NCBI GenBank assembly: GCA_947489925.1
Contig: CANLFK010000027.1
Span: forward strand, 1-15,719
Direction: 5' to 3'
Source of the DNA: Candidatus Caenarcanales bacterium
GTDB lineage: Bacteria > Cyanobacteriota > Vampirovibrionia > Caenarcaniphilales > Caenarcanaceae
DNA length: 15,719 nt
Shown here: piece by piece, positions 1 to 6,413 of the stretch
Numbering within the stretch: position 1 is the stretch's first letter
How the letters are laid out: every line of letters begins with the position of its first letter
Notes under the pieces: generated by a model
The model's database searches: none
Seen by the model: only the letters and a program-made list of their open reading frames with translations
What the model was told of the DNA's origin: nothing
Translations under genes and position numbers: made by a program

Positions 1-1
1 A

Positions 2-796
2 ATTCCAGACCACGATATTTTACTTGGTGGCTTTCCTTGTCAATCATTTTCAATAAGTGCTCAAAACCCGCCTAGACTTGGCTATAAAGACGATAGAGGA
101 AAATTATTTTTTGAAATGGTTAATGTGCTGAAAGAAAAAAAACCTCGTTTTTTCATTGGAGAAAATGTGAAAGGACTTTTATCAGCAAACAAAGGACAGG
201 CATTTCCAATGATTGTAAAAGAATTTGAGAAAGCAGGATATCATATTCATCACAAACTTTTAAATGCTTCTGAATTTGGCGTACCACAAAAAAGAGAAAG
301 AGTATTTATTGTTGGTTTCAGAGAATTTGATGATTATTTCAATTTTCGATTTCCGCAACCCAACACACTTAATGGCTCAAAAGTTAAACTAAAACAAGTG
401 ATTGACACCAATGCAGACCTTGACGATAAATGGTTTTTCAGTCAAAGAGCAGTTGACGGAATGCTTCGAGTTCGTGAAAAAATGAATAAAGGTAGAGTTC
501 AAGATTTGGATCAACCTTGTAACACCATTAGTTCACATTTGGCAAAAGTTAGTTTAAACGGAACAGACCCCGTTTTAATGGTTGACGGAAAATACAGAAG
601 ATTTACACCGAGAGAAGCGGCAAATATTCAATCATTCCCTGAATCATTCAATTTAGATGTGGTTTCAGAAAACAGACAATATCGAGCAATCGGAAATGCA
701 GTTCCACCAGTTTTGATGTGGCATATTGCAAATGCTTTGATAAAGTGTTGTGCGGTTGAGAAACTAAAGGAAGTGAAAGAAAAGAAGACCTTTTAA
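2..796 (+). CDS. DNA (cytosine-5-)-methyltransferase, 5'-truncated by the window edge
   Basis: This protein transfers a methyl group from S-adenosylmethionine to C5 of cytosine in a target DNA site. The reading frame is already open at base 2, so the start codon and the SAM-binding N-terminus lie outside the window. About 264 residues remain. In order they show motif IV with the catalytic Cys (GGFPCQSFS, visible residues 9-17), motif VI (ENVKG), motif VIII (QKRERVFIVGF), a target-recognition stretch, motif IX around RRFTPREAANIQSFP, and motif X (GNAVPP), followed by a lysine-rich tail. All C-terminal motifs are present and the frame is intact, so the enzyme looks active. No cognate endonuclease is visible downstream. 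The next gene is unrelated metabolism, so this is either an orphan methylase or the last gene of a restriction system that begins upstream. The recognition site cannot be read from the sequence. Confidence 0.93.
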   Translation: MPDHDILLGGFPCQSFSISAQNPPRLGYKDDRGKLFFEMVNVLKEKKPRFFIGENVKGLLSANKGQAFPMIVKEFEKAGYHIHHKLLNASEFGVPQKRERVFIVGFREFDDYFNFRFPQPNTLNGSKVKLKQVIDTNADLDDKWFFSQRAVDGMLRVREKMNKGRVQDLDQPCNTISSHLAKVSLNGTDPVLMVDGKYRRFTPREAANIQSFPESFNLDVVSENRQYRAIGNAVPPVLMWHIANALIKCCAVEKLKEVKEKKTF

Positions 797-853
797 ATTA
801 AGCGTAATTAAATGCTATCCTAAAAGTTATACAAATATCAATAAACTTTTTAT

Positions 854-1522
854 ATGAAAAACTTTGCGATAATTCTTTGTGGAGCGGGAAACTTGGATGG
901 TTCTGAAATCCATGAAGCAACTTTAAGTCTTTTGGCAATCGATGAATTGAATTGTCATTATCAATGTTTTGCTTTGGATAAACCTCAAGGTCGAGTAATG
1001 AATTTTGTAACTGGCGAGCCAGAAATTAGTGAAAGCCGTAATCAATTAAAAGAATCAGCTCGTATTGCCAGAGGAAAAATTAAGCCAGTTGCTGATTTAA
1101 AACTAAAAGATTTTGATGCTTTGATTTTACCCGGTGGTTATGGTGTCGCTTTTAGTTTGTGTAATTTTGCCGAAAAAGGTCATCAAGCCCAAATTCAACC
1201 CGAAATTGCTGAGATAATTCAAGCTTTTTATGCGGCTAAAAAACCAATTGGAGCTATTTGTATTTCACCAACTTTAATTGCTTTGGCCTTAAAAGATAAA
1301 ACCGAAAAATTAACTTTAACCTTAGGAAATGCCGAAGACTCAGCTGGAAAAGAAGTTGAAAAATTAAATTGTCAAGTAATTGCGTGTAAACCAGATGAAT
1401 GTATTATTGACGCAAAAAACTTAATTGTCAGTACTCCAGCTTACATGAATGCAAAACGGATTTCAGAGGTGAAAAATGGCATTCAGAAATTAGTAAAAAC
1501 CGTTTTTGATTTTTGTCAGTAA
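854..1522 (+). CDS. elbB: ElbB/ES1-family glyoxalase-like protein (DJ-1/PfpI superfamily)
   Basis: The protein is 222 residues, the usual length for the ElbB (isoprenoid biosynthesis protein with amidotransferase-like domain, ES1) family. Recognisable family segments are the N-terminal GxGxxDGSEIHEA (residues 10-21), an ALILPGGYGVA strand-loop (89-99), the nucleophile elbow GAICISP with Cys136, and a C-terminal TPAYM before the last helix. E. coli ElbB has weak glyoxalase activity on glyoxal, so detoxification of reactive carbonyls is the best available role; the historical isoprenoid link is weak. The protein should be cytosolic. The ATG at 854 has no clear Shine-Dalgarno site (AT-rich leader). 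It stands 57 bases after the methyltransferase and 23 bases before the next gene, so it may be transcribed with the latter. Family assignment is secure; the physiological substrate is not. Confidence 0.88.
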   Translation: MKNFAIILCGAGNLDGSEIHEATLSLLAIDELNCHYQCFALDKPQGRVMNFVTGEPEISESRNQLKESARIARGKIKPVADLKLKDFDALILPGGYGVAFSLCNFAEKGHQAQIQPEIAEIIQAFYAAKKPIGAICISPTLIALALKDKTEKLTLTLGNAEDSAGKEVEKLNCQVIACKPDECIIDAKNLIVSTPAYMNAKRISEVKNGIQKLVKTVFDFCQ

Positions 1523-1545
1523 AATGAAATAAGGTAGGGTTTTTT

Positions 1546-2010
1546 ATGATAAATACAAATAAGTCAAAGTTTATCTATATTTTTGGGATTTTTTTATTAG
1601 GTTTAATTACTTTAATTTTGGGTTTTTTTAAAGATCAAAGCGTACAAGATATTAATGCAAAGCTATCAATTCGCAATAATTTATGGGGGCATTATGGGCA
1701 AAAAAGTATAAAAGCAAAACTATACGAAATTGAAAAAAATCATTTAGCTTTGTATTTACATTCCTTGCAAAACCCAAATGAAATTACAGCAAATAAAGTT
1801 ATTATCGCTAATCTGGACAGGGAATTACAAAGATATAAATCAGAACAAAATTCAATTCAGGAAGAAGCCATTAAAGCCGACAATGAATTTGAAAATAATA
1901 AAAAAGGAAGTTTGATTTTGGGAATTATGCTTTTAATCAGCCAAATCTGTTTATTGATTTTAAGTTTTTATTATTTTATTTTTATTAAACCTCAAGAATC
2001 CAGAAATTAA
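1546..2010 (+). CDS. Small two-helix membrane protein, possibly DUF4337-like
   Basis: This 154-residue protein has a hydrophobic helix at residues 9-28, a long charged and probably coiled-coil middle (about 35-118), and a second hydrophobic helix at 121-147 with a short basic tail. Both ends are predicted to sit on the cytoplasmic side with the coiled region between them, or the reverse. The stretch NNLWGHYGQKSIKAKLYEIE (residues 44-63) resembles the W-x-YY-QAKS-IK-x-LYE signature that I associate with the DUF4337 family, which has no assigned function. A good ribosome site (AAGGTAGGG just upstream of the ATG) supports the start. The gene lies 23 bases after elbB on the same strand and is probably co-transcribed with it. 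The family link is tentative; the membrane topology is clear from the sequence. Confidence 0.7.
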   Translation: MINTNKSKFIYIFGIFLLGLITLILGFFKDQSVQDINAKLSIRNNLWGHYGQKSIKAKLYEIEKNHLALYLHSLQNPNEITANKVIIANLDRELQRYKSEQNSIQEEAIKADNEFENNKKGSLILGIMLLISQICLLILSFYYFIFIKPQESRN

Positions 2011-2094
2011 TAATTTTCCTTCTTTCAAAAAAACAATTTAGCCGACTTTTCTCTTCAAAAATATAATTAAAAAATAAAATTTAAAACGAAAGTC

Positions 2095-2122
2095 TTTACA
2101 CTGCTAAAATATAGTTTATAAT
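2095..2122 (+). promoter_or_regulatory. Sigma-70-type promoter for the 2168-3177 gene pair
   Basis: A TTTACA -35 box (2095-2100) is followed after 16 bases by a perfect TATAAT -10 box (2117-2122), placing transcription start near 2129 and giving a leader of about 40 bases before the ATG at 2168. A second TATAAT occurs at 2135-2140 and could be an alternative -10. This is one of the best matches to consensus in the window. Confidence 0.6.
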
Positions 2123-2167
2123 TCTTTAGCTAAATATAATAACTTTACACTTTATCAAATAATAAAT

Positions 2168-2518
2168 ATGAGAGTCTCTTCAACTTTTATTAAACCCACC
2201 TTTTCTAATCAAGTTAAATCAGTTTATTCTGGTGGAGCTAGAAAATCAGTACCTTCAATGCTTGGTACAACAGAGAAAATGATCTTGGCTGAACAGTTAG
2301 TTCATTGGTTACATCCAGAAATAGATTGTAAAACGAGAACAGAAGAAGCAAAGGCAGATCTGTACGAGAGAAAACTTTCTAGCTTGACTCCTGCCTTAAA
2401 AGAACTAGTAGATTACTTCTGGAATGACCATAACAACTTACCTCGAGAACAAAGAAACAATTTAAACAGTTTACCTATCAATATTCAGGCTATACTTGAA
2501 AATCATAAGGTAAATTAA
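2168..2518 (+). CDS. Hypothetical protein, 116 aa, first gene of a two-gene unit
   Basis: I do not recognise this protein. It is soluble with no signal peptide or membrane segment. The first 35 residues are Ser/Thr/Lys-rich and look disordered (two SVYSGG/SVPSM-like patches). The rest is mostly helical with mixed charge and a WLHPEIDCKTRTEEAKADLY segment that appears to start the folded part (from about residue 47). A strong promoter sits about 45 bases upstream, so the gene is probably expressed. It ends two bases before the TTG start of the next gene, and the end of this gene (CATAAGG) supplies the likely ribosome site for that one. The two products are therefore probably made together. Codon use looks like that of its neighbours. 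Confidence 0.7.
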   Translation: MRVSSTFIKPTFSNQVKSVYSGGARKSVPSMLGTTEKMILAEQLVHWLHPEIDCKTRTEEAKADLYERKLSSLTPALKELVDYFWNDHNNLPREQRNNLNSLPINIQAILENHKVN

Positions 2519-2520
2519 GT

Positions 2521-3177
2521 TTGATAGTCCCCCAGTTTAAAATATTATTACACACAGCTTGTTCCTCTTCTTCTGAAGATAAAAACCCAAAGCAGTTACA
2601 TAAAAAACTCACAGCTTTTCATGATTATTTAACTGATCACAATTGCGATGATCCCAATCATGATCATGATGAGAGAAATACTTTTTTAAATTCTTTCAAG
2701 GATATTTATAATATCGATACTATTAATCAAGCTCAAAAGAATGATTTATATTATTTATTAGATTCACTATTAAAAAAAGATAGAAATTCATTAATAACTT
2801 CTATTCAATCAGCGACACAAGATCAGGAAGTTTTGCATATTTTAAAAACAGTTCTTGATGAAGTTGGTTTTGATTGGAGTCAATACACAAAGCAAGTCTT
2901 GCCGAATGCACCTCAAGGACAAAATAGCGAAGTAAATAATAATTCTCAAAATACAGGAGAGAGAGGGGGAAATAATCCAAGGGCAAAAGAGCCAACACAA
3001 AACAAAATCAAAAAATTATTATTGCCGATAATTGGTGTAATAAGTGTGATTGGAACTTTATTATTTTTAGCTTGGAATAAATTATTCACTTCCGAGCCAA
3101 CTCCACAGCCAAAAAGCGATTCAACCAGCAAAAAGAAAACTTTAGATTTAAAACAAATATTTCCGCAAGCTCAATAG
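2521..3177 (+). CDS. Hypothetical C-terminally membrane-anchored protein, 218 aa
   Basis: This is an unrecognised protein read from a TTG start immediately after the preceding gene, with an AGG-type ribosome site inside that gene's 3' end. Residues 1-125 form a helical, probably globular region containing a conspicuous His/Asp cluster (CDDPNHDHDERN, residues 42-53) that could bind metal or simply be acidic linker. Residues 128-162 are Asn/Gln/Gly/Pro-rich and disordered. Residues 165-187 form a single transmembrane helix followed by Pro/Ser/Lys-rich sequence to the end. The layout suggests a cytoplasmic domain tethered to the membrane, with a short tail on the other side. The 3' end (CCGCAAGCTCAAT then TAG) is repeated 197 bases downstream beyond a palindromic element, so the original end of the gene may have been disturbed. 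No function is proposed. Confidence 0.65.
   Translation: MIVPQFKILLHTACSSSSEDKNPKQLHKKLTAFHDYLTDHNCDDPNHDHDERNTFLNSFKDIYNIDTINQAQKNDLYYLLDSLLKKDRNSLITSIQSATQDQEVLHILKTVLDEVGFDWSQYTKQVLPNAPQGQNSEVNNNSQNTGERGGNNPRAKEPTQNKIKKLLLPIIGVISVIGTLLFLAWNKLFTSEPTPQPKSDSTSKKKTLDLKQIFPQAQ
3163..3175 (+). repeat. 13-base direct repeat, left copy
   Basis: CCGCAAGCTCAAT forms the last sense codons of the membrane-anchored orphan and recurs exactly at 3360-3372. Including the three bases before it, the match is 16 of 17. It brackets the palindromic element and could be a target duplication or a remnant of the duplicated gene end. Confidence 0.7.
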
Positions 3178-3188
3178 ACCTCTTGCAG

Positions 3189-3295
3189 AAAAACCCCCAA
3201 CCCCCTGAAAGGGGGCTTTAGAAGCTGAAATTTGAGTGTGTTGTTTTGCTGAAAACTTCAAGTTCCCCCTGTCAAGGGGGCGGAGGGGGTTTGGA
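3189..3295. repeat. GC-rich palindromic intergenic element (imperfect inverted repeat with two hairpins)
   Basis: In an otherwise AT-rich stretch, two C/G blocks face each other. The left block runs from about 3191 to 3216 and contains the hairpin CCCCCT-GAA-AGGGGG (3201-3215). The right block runs from about 3263 to 3293 and contains CCCCCT-GTCA-AGGGGG (3265-3280), followed by GGAGGGGG. The two blocks are also imperfect reverse complements of each other (AAACCCCC...CCCC...AGGGGG on both outer strands), so the roughly 107 bases can fold either as two small hairpins or as one large stem. Neither hairpin is followed by a T run, so a simple intrinsic terminator is unlikely. It resembles dispersed MITE-like or REP-like repeats with CCCCCT/AGGGGG arms found between genes in many bacteria. 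Whether it is multicopy here cannot be told from the window. Confidence 0.7.
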
Positions 3296-3359
3296 AGACA
3301 AAATTCTTTAGAAATACTCTCTTCCAGTCGTCAATTTAATTCAATTGTAGTTTATATTG

Positions 3360-3372
3360 CCGCAAGCTCAAT
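3360..3372 (+). repeat. 13-base direct repeat, right copy
   Basis: This is an exact copy of CCGCAAGCTCAAT at 3163-3175. Here it is followed by GA, so it reads ...PQAQ then TGA in the frame equivalent to the end of the upstream gene, as if a second version of that gene's 3' end lay beyond the palindromic element. From 3296 to 3542 I see no other gene or structure apart from AT-rich sequence. Confidence 0.65.
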
Positions 3373-3542
3373 GAATTAACTTTAGTTTGTTTGAATGCCT
3401 TTTATTTTCATCGATTCAAGGATTGTAAAATATTTATTAAATTAGTAATCTTAATTATTAGAGAGATATTTTTGGATTTTTGGGTAAATAGAAAATTTTT
3501 AGGATAAAAACTAACTTAACTTTGATCTAGGGAGGATCGACC

Positions 3543-3713
3543 ATGAGTTCTTTATTTATCTTAAGACAATATTTATATGTTGCCACCGTGCCAATTGAGT
3601 TTTTGAGTTTTATGAAATCAGTTTTTCCTAATTTGCGTTTTTTACCAAAAGACTTTAATGGAGCTGAATCTAAGCTTTTGCCAATGATTTTATTGTTTTT
3701 TGGTGTAATTTAA
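3543..3713 (+). CDS. Possible small protein, 56 aa, with a very strong ribosome site
   Basis: An ATG at 3543 opens a 56-codon frame ending at TAA 3713. It is preceded by AGGGAGG (GGAGG at 3531-3535) seven bases upstream, the strongest Shine-Dalgarno match in the whole window. The product begins MSSLFILRQYLYVATVPIEF, is hydrophobic and aromatic (many Phe, Leu), and ends in a short hydrophobic run (LLPMILLFFGVI) that is marginal as a membrane helix. I do not recognise it. It could be a small membrane-associated protein, a leader peptide, or the remains of a longer gene. It is followed 40 bases later by a tRNA gene. The ribosome site is the main argument that it is translated. Confidence 0.45.
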   Translation: MSSLFILRQYLYVATVPIEFLSFMKSVFPNLRFLPKDFNGAESKLLPMILLFFGVI

Positions 3714-3753
3714 ATTGCAAAAAAATTTTTATCAGCTTATACTTTTTACATTA

Positions 3754-3837
3754 GCCGGTGTGGCGGAATGGTAGACGCGACTGACTCAAAATCAGTTGAG
3801 ACTTGTTCTCGTGGGGGTTCAAGTCCCTTTACCGGTA
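3754..3837 (+). tRNA. tRNA-Leu (anticodon CAA)
   Basis: This is an 84-base class II tRNA. The acceptor stem GCCGGTG pairs with TACCGGT (with G-T pairs at both ends), and A is the discriminator base. The D-arm contains GGAATGGTAGACGCG. The anticodon stem ACTGA/TCAGT closes the loop CTCAAAA, giving anticodon CAA, which reads UUG leucine codons. A long variable arm (TGAGACTTGTTCTCG) and a T-arm with loop TTCAAGT follow. The 3' CCA is not encoded and must be added after transcription. The long variable arm and the discriminator A support leucine over serine or tyrosine identity. Confidence 0.95.
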
Positions 3838-3848
3838 AATTTTTATTA

Positions 3849-4268
3849 TTAAGCTACAGTAAATAATTTGAATGAATTAGACGAAGTATTACTTGCTGGA
3901 GTTTGCTGTCGTTGTTGAAAAGCCACAATTTTATTTCGCTCAGTTGCTGGCGATACTCTAAATAAACCCAAAACATTATTATTAAACCAGCTAAAACCGT
4001 CTTCTTCTTTCGGTTCTGAGCTTTCTTCTTTACATTTTTGTGTTATCGCTTCTTGTGTTCCATATTCTAAAGCAGTTGGGTCAGCAGCCAAAAAACTTCT
4101 GTCAAAAGTATCTACTTTAAAAGATTGTCTTTCAGCAGTTGCAGGAGTAGAAAAAGATTTAGTGCTTTTAATTGCAGTGGGATTTTCACTTTTAGTAGGC
4201 TTACTTGTGCGAATAAATGCATTAAAAGTATTTGGTGGCTTGGGTAAGGTAGCATTTGGAGGAGACAT
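3849..4268 (-). CDS. Hypothetical Ser/Thr/Pro/Lys-rich protein, 139 aa
   Basis: I do not recognise this protein. It begins MSPPNATLPKPPNTFNAF and is rich in Ser, Thr, Pro, Lys and Asn over residues 1-55, which should be disordered. A more ordered central part holds an acidic run (EESSEPKEEDGFSW, about residues 83-96) and a short hydrophobic stretch after it. The C-terminus is Gln/Asn/Ser-rich. There is no signal peptide or transmembrane helix. A TAGGAG ribosome site about 10 bases before the ATG strongly supports translation from 4268. The gene is transcribed towards the tRNA, from which it is separated by 11 bases, and is divergent from upp across a 216-base AT-rich gap with no gene. Composition suggests a species-restricted protein. 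Confidence 0.62.
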   Translation of the reverse strand: MSPPNATLPKPPNTFNAFIRTSKPTKSENPTAIKSTKSFSTPATAERQSFKVDTFDRSFLAADPTALEYGTQEAITQKCKEESSEPKEEDGFSWFNNNVLGLFRVSPATERNKIVAFQQRQQTPASNTSSNSFKLFTVA

Positions 4269-4454
4269 AATTGATAACTCCTAATATTTATATTTAGTGA
4301 ATTTAAAAGTTGATATTAATTAAAAAAAAGTATTAAAAAGTTTTTTATTTTTCAAGAATATAAAGCAAATTTTGACGAGATTTTGCTGAATAATTAATTA
4401 GTTTTAATAAAAAATATAAAAGCAAAAGATTAAAACATAGAAATAAACTTAATA

Positions 4455-4460
4455 TATAAT
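4455..4460 (+). promoter_or_regulatory. Candidate -10 box upstream of upp
   Basis: TATAAT at 4455-4460 lies 24 bases before the upp ATG, which would give a leader of only about 18 bases. No convincing -35 hexamer is present at 16-18 bases upstream, and no Shine-Dalgarno site precedes the ATG. Confidence 0.35.
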
Positions 4461-4484
4461 GCTTAAAAGCAAAAAATAACTTCA

Positions 4485-5117
4485 ATGTATTCAAATTTAA
4501 CTATTATTCATAATTCTTTAGCAGAAAACCTTTTGGGAATATTACGAAATAAAGACACAAGTGCCTCTGATTTTAGAATGGCTTTGGATAGGCTTGGACA
4601 TATATTAGTTATTGAAGCCCTCAAAAATAGTCCCACGGAAACTATTGAGATTGAAACTTTACTTGAAAAAACAGAAGCAAAAAAATTAAAAGGAGAAACA
4701 GTAATTATTCCTATTTTAAGAGCTGGTTTATCTATGTTGTCAGCTTGTTTATATTTTTTACCTAATGCTCAGATTGGTTTTATAGGTCAAAAAAGAGATG
4801 AAGAAACTGCTTTAGCTCAGGAATATTATCGTAATTTACCAGACTTGAAAAACAAAGAGATTTTAATTATTGATCCAGTTTTAGCGACTGGCGGCTCGGC
4901 TATAGCAACAATCAAAGCTCTTTTAGAAAAAAACGCCTCGGTTGAACAAATTAAATTACTTTGTATTTTAGCCGCTCCTGAAGGTGTAAAAGCTTTAGAA
5001 TTAAACTTTCCTGATCTACAAATTATTACTGTATCGCTTGAAAGAGAATTAAATGAAAAAAAATATATATTACCGGGCTTGGGCGATGCGGGAGATTTAT
5101 GGGCTGGCTTAAGTTAA
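4485..5117 (+). CDS. upp: Uracil phosphoribosyltransferase
   Basis: Upp converts uracil plus PRPP to UMP and diphosphate in the cytosol, the last step of uracil salvage. The protein has the family's standard 210 residues. Visible signatures are IPILRAGLSM (residues 75-84, PRPP/diphosphate loop), the PRPP-binding strand-loop ILIIDPVLATGGSA (126-139), and the uracil-binding C-terminal ILPGLGDAGD (195-204). The start is an ATG without a clear Shine-Dalgarno site, but the N-terminus matches the family. The gene runs tail-to-tail into the deaminase-phosphorylase fusion on the other strand, overlapping its stop region by 9 bases. The fused enzyme makes the uracil that Upp uses, so the two genes form a functional pair despite opposite orientation. 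Confidence 0.97.
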   Translation: MYSNLTIIHNSLAENLLGILRNKDTSASDFRMALDRLGHILVIEALKNSPTETIEIETLLEKTEAKKLKGETVIIPILRAGLSMLSACLYFLPNAQIGFIGQKRDEETALAQEYYRNLPDLKNKEILIIDPVLATGGSAIATIKALLEKNASVEQIKLLCILAAPEGVKALELNFPDLQIITVSLERELNEKKYILPGLGDAGDLWAGLS

Positions 5118-6413
5118 TAAATACTGTTTTAAAGCCGTTAAAGCTAATTGAGCTGGTATTAATTCATTGTCTTTTTTGGCGTTTTTATCATAGCTTAAAA
5201 TAAATTGATTCAAAATTGGATTATATCTTCGGGCGACCACAATGCCAATTGAAGCACTTAATAAGCCATATTTTTGAGCAAAATGATTAAGGTAAAAATC
5301 TTCCATTTCAAGATATTTAATGTTTTTTTGTTTAAGACTCATTAAGTATTTATTATTGTCTTTTTCTAAATCAGCTTGATTGTCAGCCAAAGTTAAAGGA
5401 TAAGCATTGCGACCTTGTTTGCTCCAAAAAAACTGACTAGATAAACAAGCTCCTTCATATAATTTTAAATTTAAATTATCAGCTGAGCTTTTTAAATGCT
5501 TAATTAATTCTTCAGAAGGCAAATTATTGTCAAAATTATCATTAAAAGCCAAATTAGTTAAAGCCAAGCTACCTAATGGAATATCATCGATTGTGCCACG
5601 AGTTCCGCTCCGAATAATGGCTCTGAGAGGTGATTTTTTATTTGTATTATTTGCCAAATTAATTAAAGCATTTATTTCAGCTAAAACAATTTCGACTCCA
5701 GACGCTCCAATTCCATGAGAAGCAATACCAATTTTATAAGGCAAATCAGCCCAGCTGAGCGAAAATAAACTATATTCACGGTCTGTATTTCCACTTGCTA
5801 AATGACAATATTCTTGCACAAGACAATCAAATCCTAAACTTTCAGCCATTTTGGCGGCTCTGGTTGGGCTACCAACAATAATCAAAGCTTGCATATTTTC
5901 TAAATGCTTTAATCTGTTCTCTAAGACTGGAAAGTGAACTATATAATCTAATATTTTGTTTTGTTTTAAACTGGTTTTCTTCTCTTCAGTTAAGTTAATT
6001 TTATTATTTAATTTAAAAGCAAAAGGTAATAATTCCTTGGCCGTAAAAGTTTTAACCATATTATTTGCTCCGACCGCCAAAATTTCTAAATCTGGGTTGT
6101 GATCAAATAAAGCTTGGCGACAATCTCCACAAGGCATAATTGGTTCTAAACTATTTGGGCTAAAAATTGCAATTTTGTTGGCTTTTAAATTTTTATATTC
6201 CAAATGAGCATTTTGCAAAGCATGTTTTTCAGCACACACAGAGCGGTAATTTTGCGTTTCATAATTAATTCCTTGCACAAAATAATTTTCAGATAATTGA
6301 TTTTCATCTTTCAAAAGTATGGCGGCTCCCACCGAAAAACCAGACATCTGACAAAAACTTTGAGTGGAAGCTTGTTTTGCTAATTCAATTATTTTGTGGT
6401 CAGTATTATTCAT
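5109..6413 (-). CDS. Cytidine deaminase-uridine phosphorylase fusion
   Basis: This 434-residue protein is a natural fusion of two salvage enzymes. Residues 1-135 are a zinc cytidine deaminase: VCAEKHA carries zinc ligand Cys60 and catalytic Glu62, and PCGDCRQ carries Cys95 and Cys98. After a short linker (about 136-155), residues 156-434 look like a nucleoside phosphorylase of the NP-I/uridine phosphorylase family, with VGSPTRA (phosphate-binding strand, 180-186), a SHGIGASGVEIVLAEI block (232-247) and RSGTRGTI (268-275). Together they would turn cytidine into uridine, then uracil and ribose-1-phosphate. I chose the ATG at 6413, which overlaps the end of glyA by 8 bases (TATGAATAA). An upstream TTG at 6443 would add ten residues that the deaminase family does not need. 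The gene is co-directional and probably coupled with glyA, and it converges on upp. Confidence 0.9.
   Translation of the reverse strand: MNNTDHKIIELAKQASTQSFCQMSGFSVGAAILLKDENQLSENYFVQGINYETQNYRSVCAEKHALQNAHLEYKNLKANKIAIFSPNSLEPIMPCGDCRQALFDHNPDLEILAVGANNMVKTFTAKELLPFAFKLNNKINLTEEKKTSLKQNKILDYIVHFPVLENRLKHLENMQALIIVGSPTRAAKMAESLGFDCLVQEYCHLASGNTDREYSLFSLSWADLPYKIGIASHGIGASGVEIVLAEINALINLANNTNKKSPLRAIIRSGTRGTIDDIPLGSLALTNLAFNDNFDNNLPSEELIKHLKSSADNLNLKLYEGACLSSQFFWSKQGRNAYPLTLADNQADLEKDNNKYLMSLKQKNIKYLEMEDFYLNHFAQKYGLLSASIGIVVARRYNPILNQFILSYDKNAKKDNELIPAQLALTALKQYLLT

Noticed and set aside
2801..3131. Minus-strand open frames inside the membrane-anchored orphan
   Set aside because: They have no ribosome sites or recognisable features and overlap a better supported gene with its own promoter and operon partner.
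3201..3280. CCCCCT/AGGGGG hairpins as intrinsic terminators
   Set aside because: Neither stem is followed by a T run, and the two form part of a larger inverted repeat, so a dispersed repeat is a better explanation.
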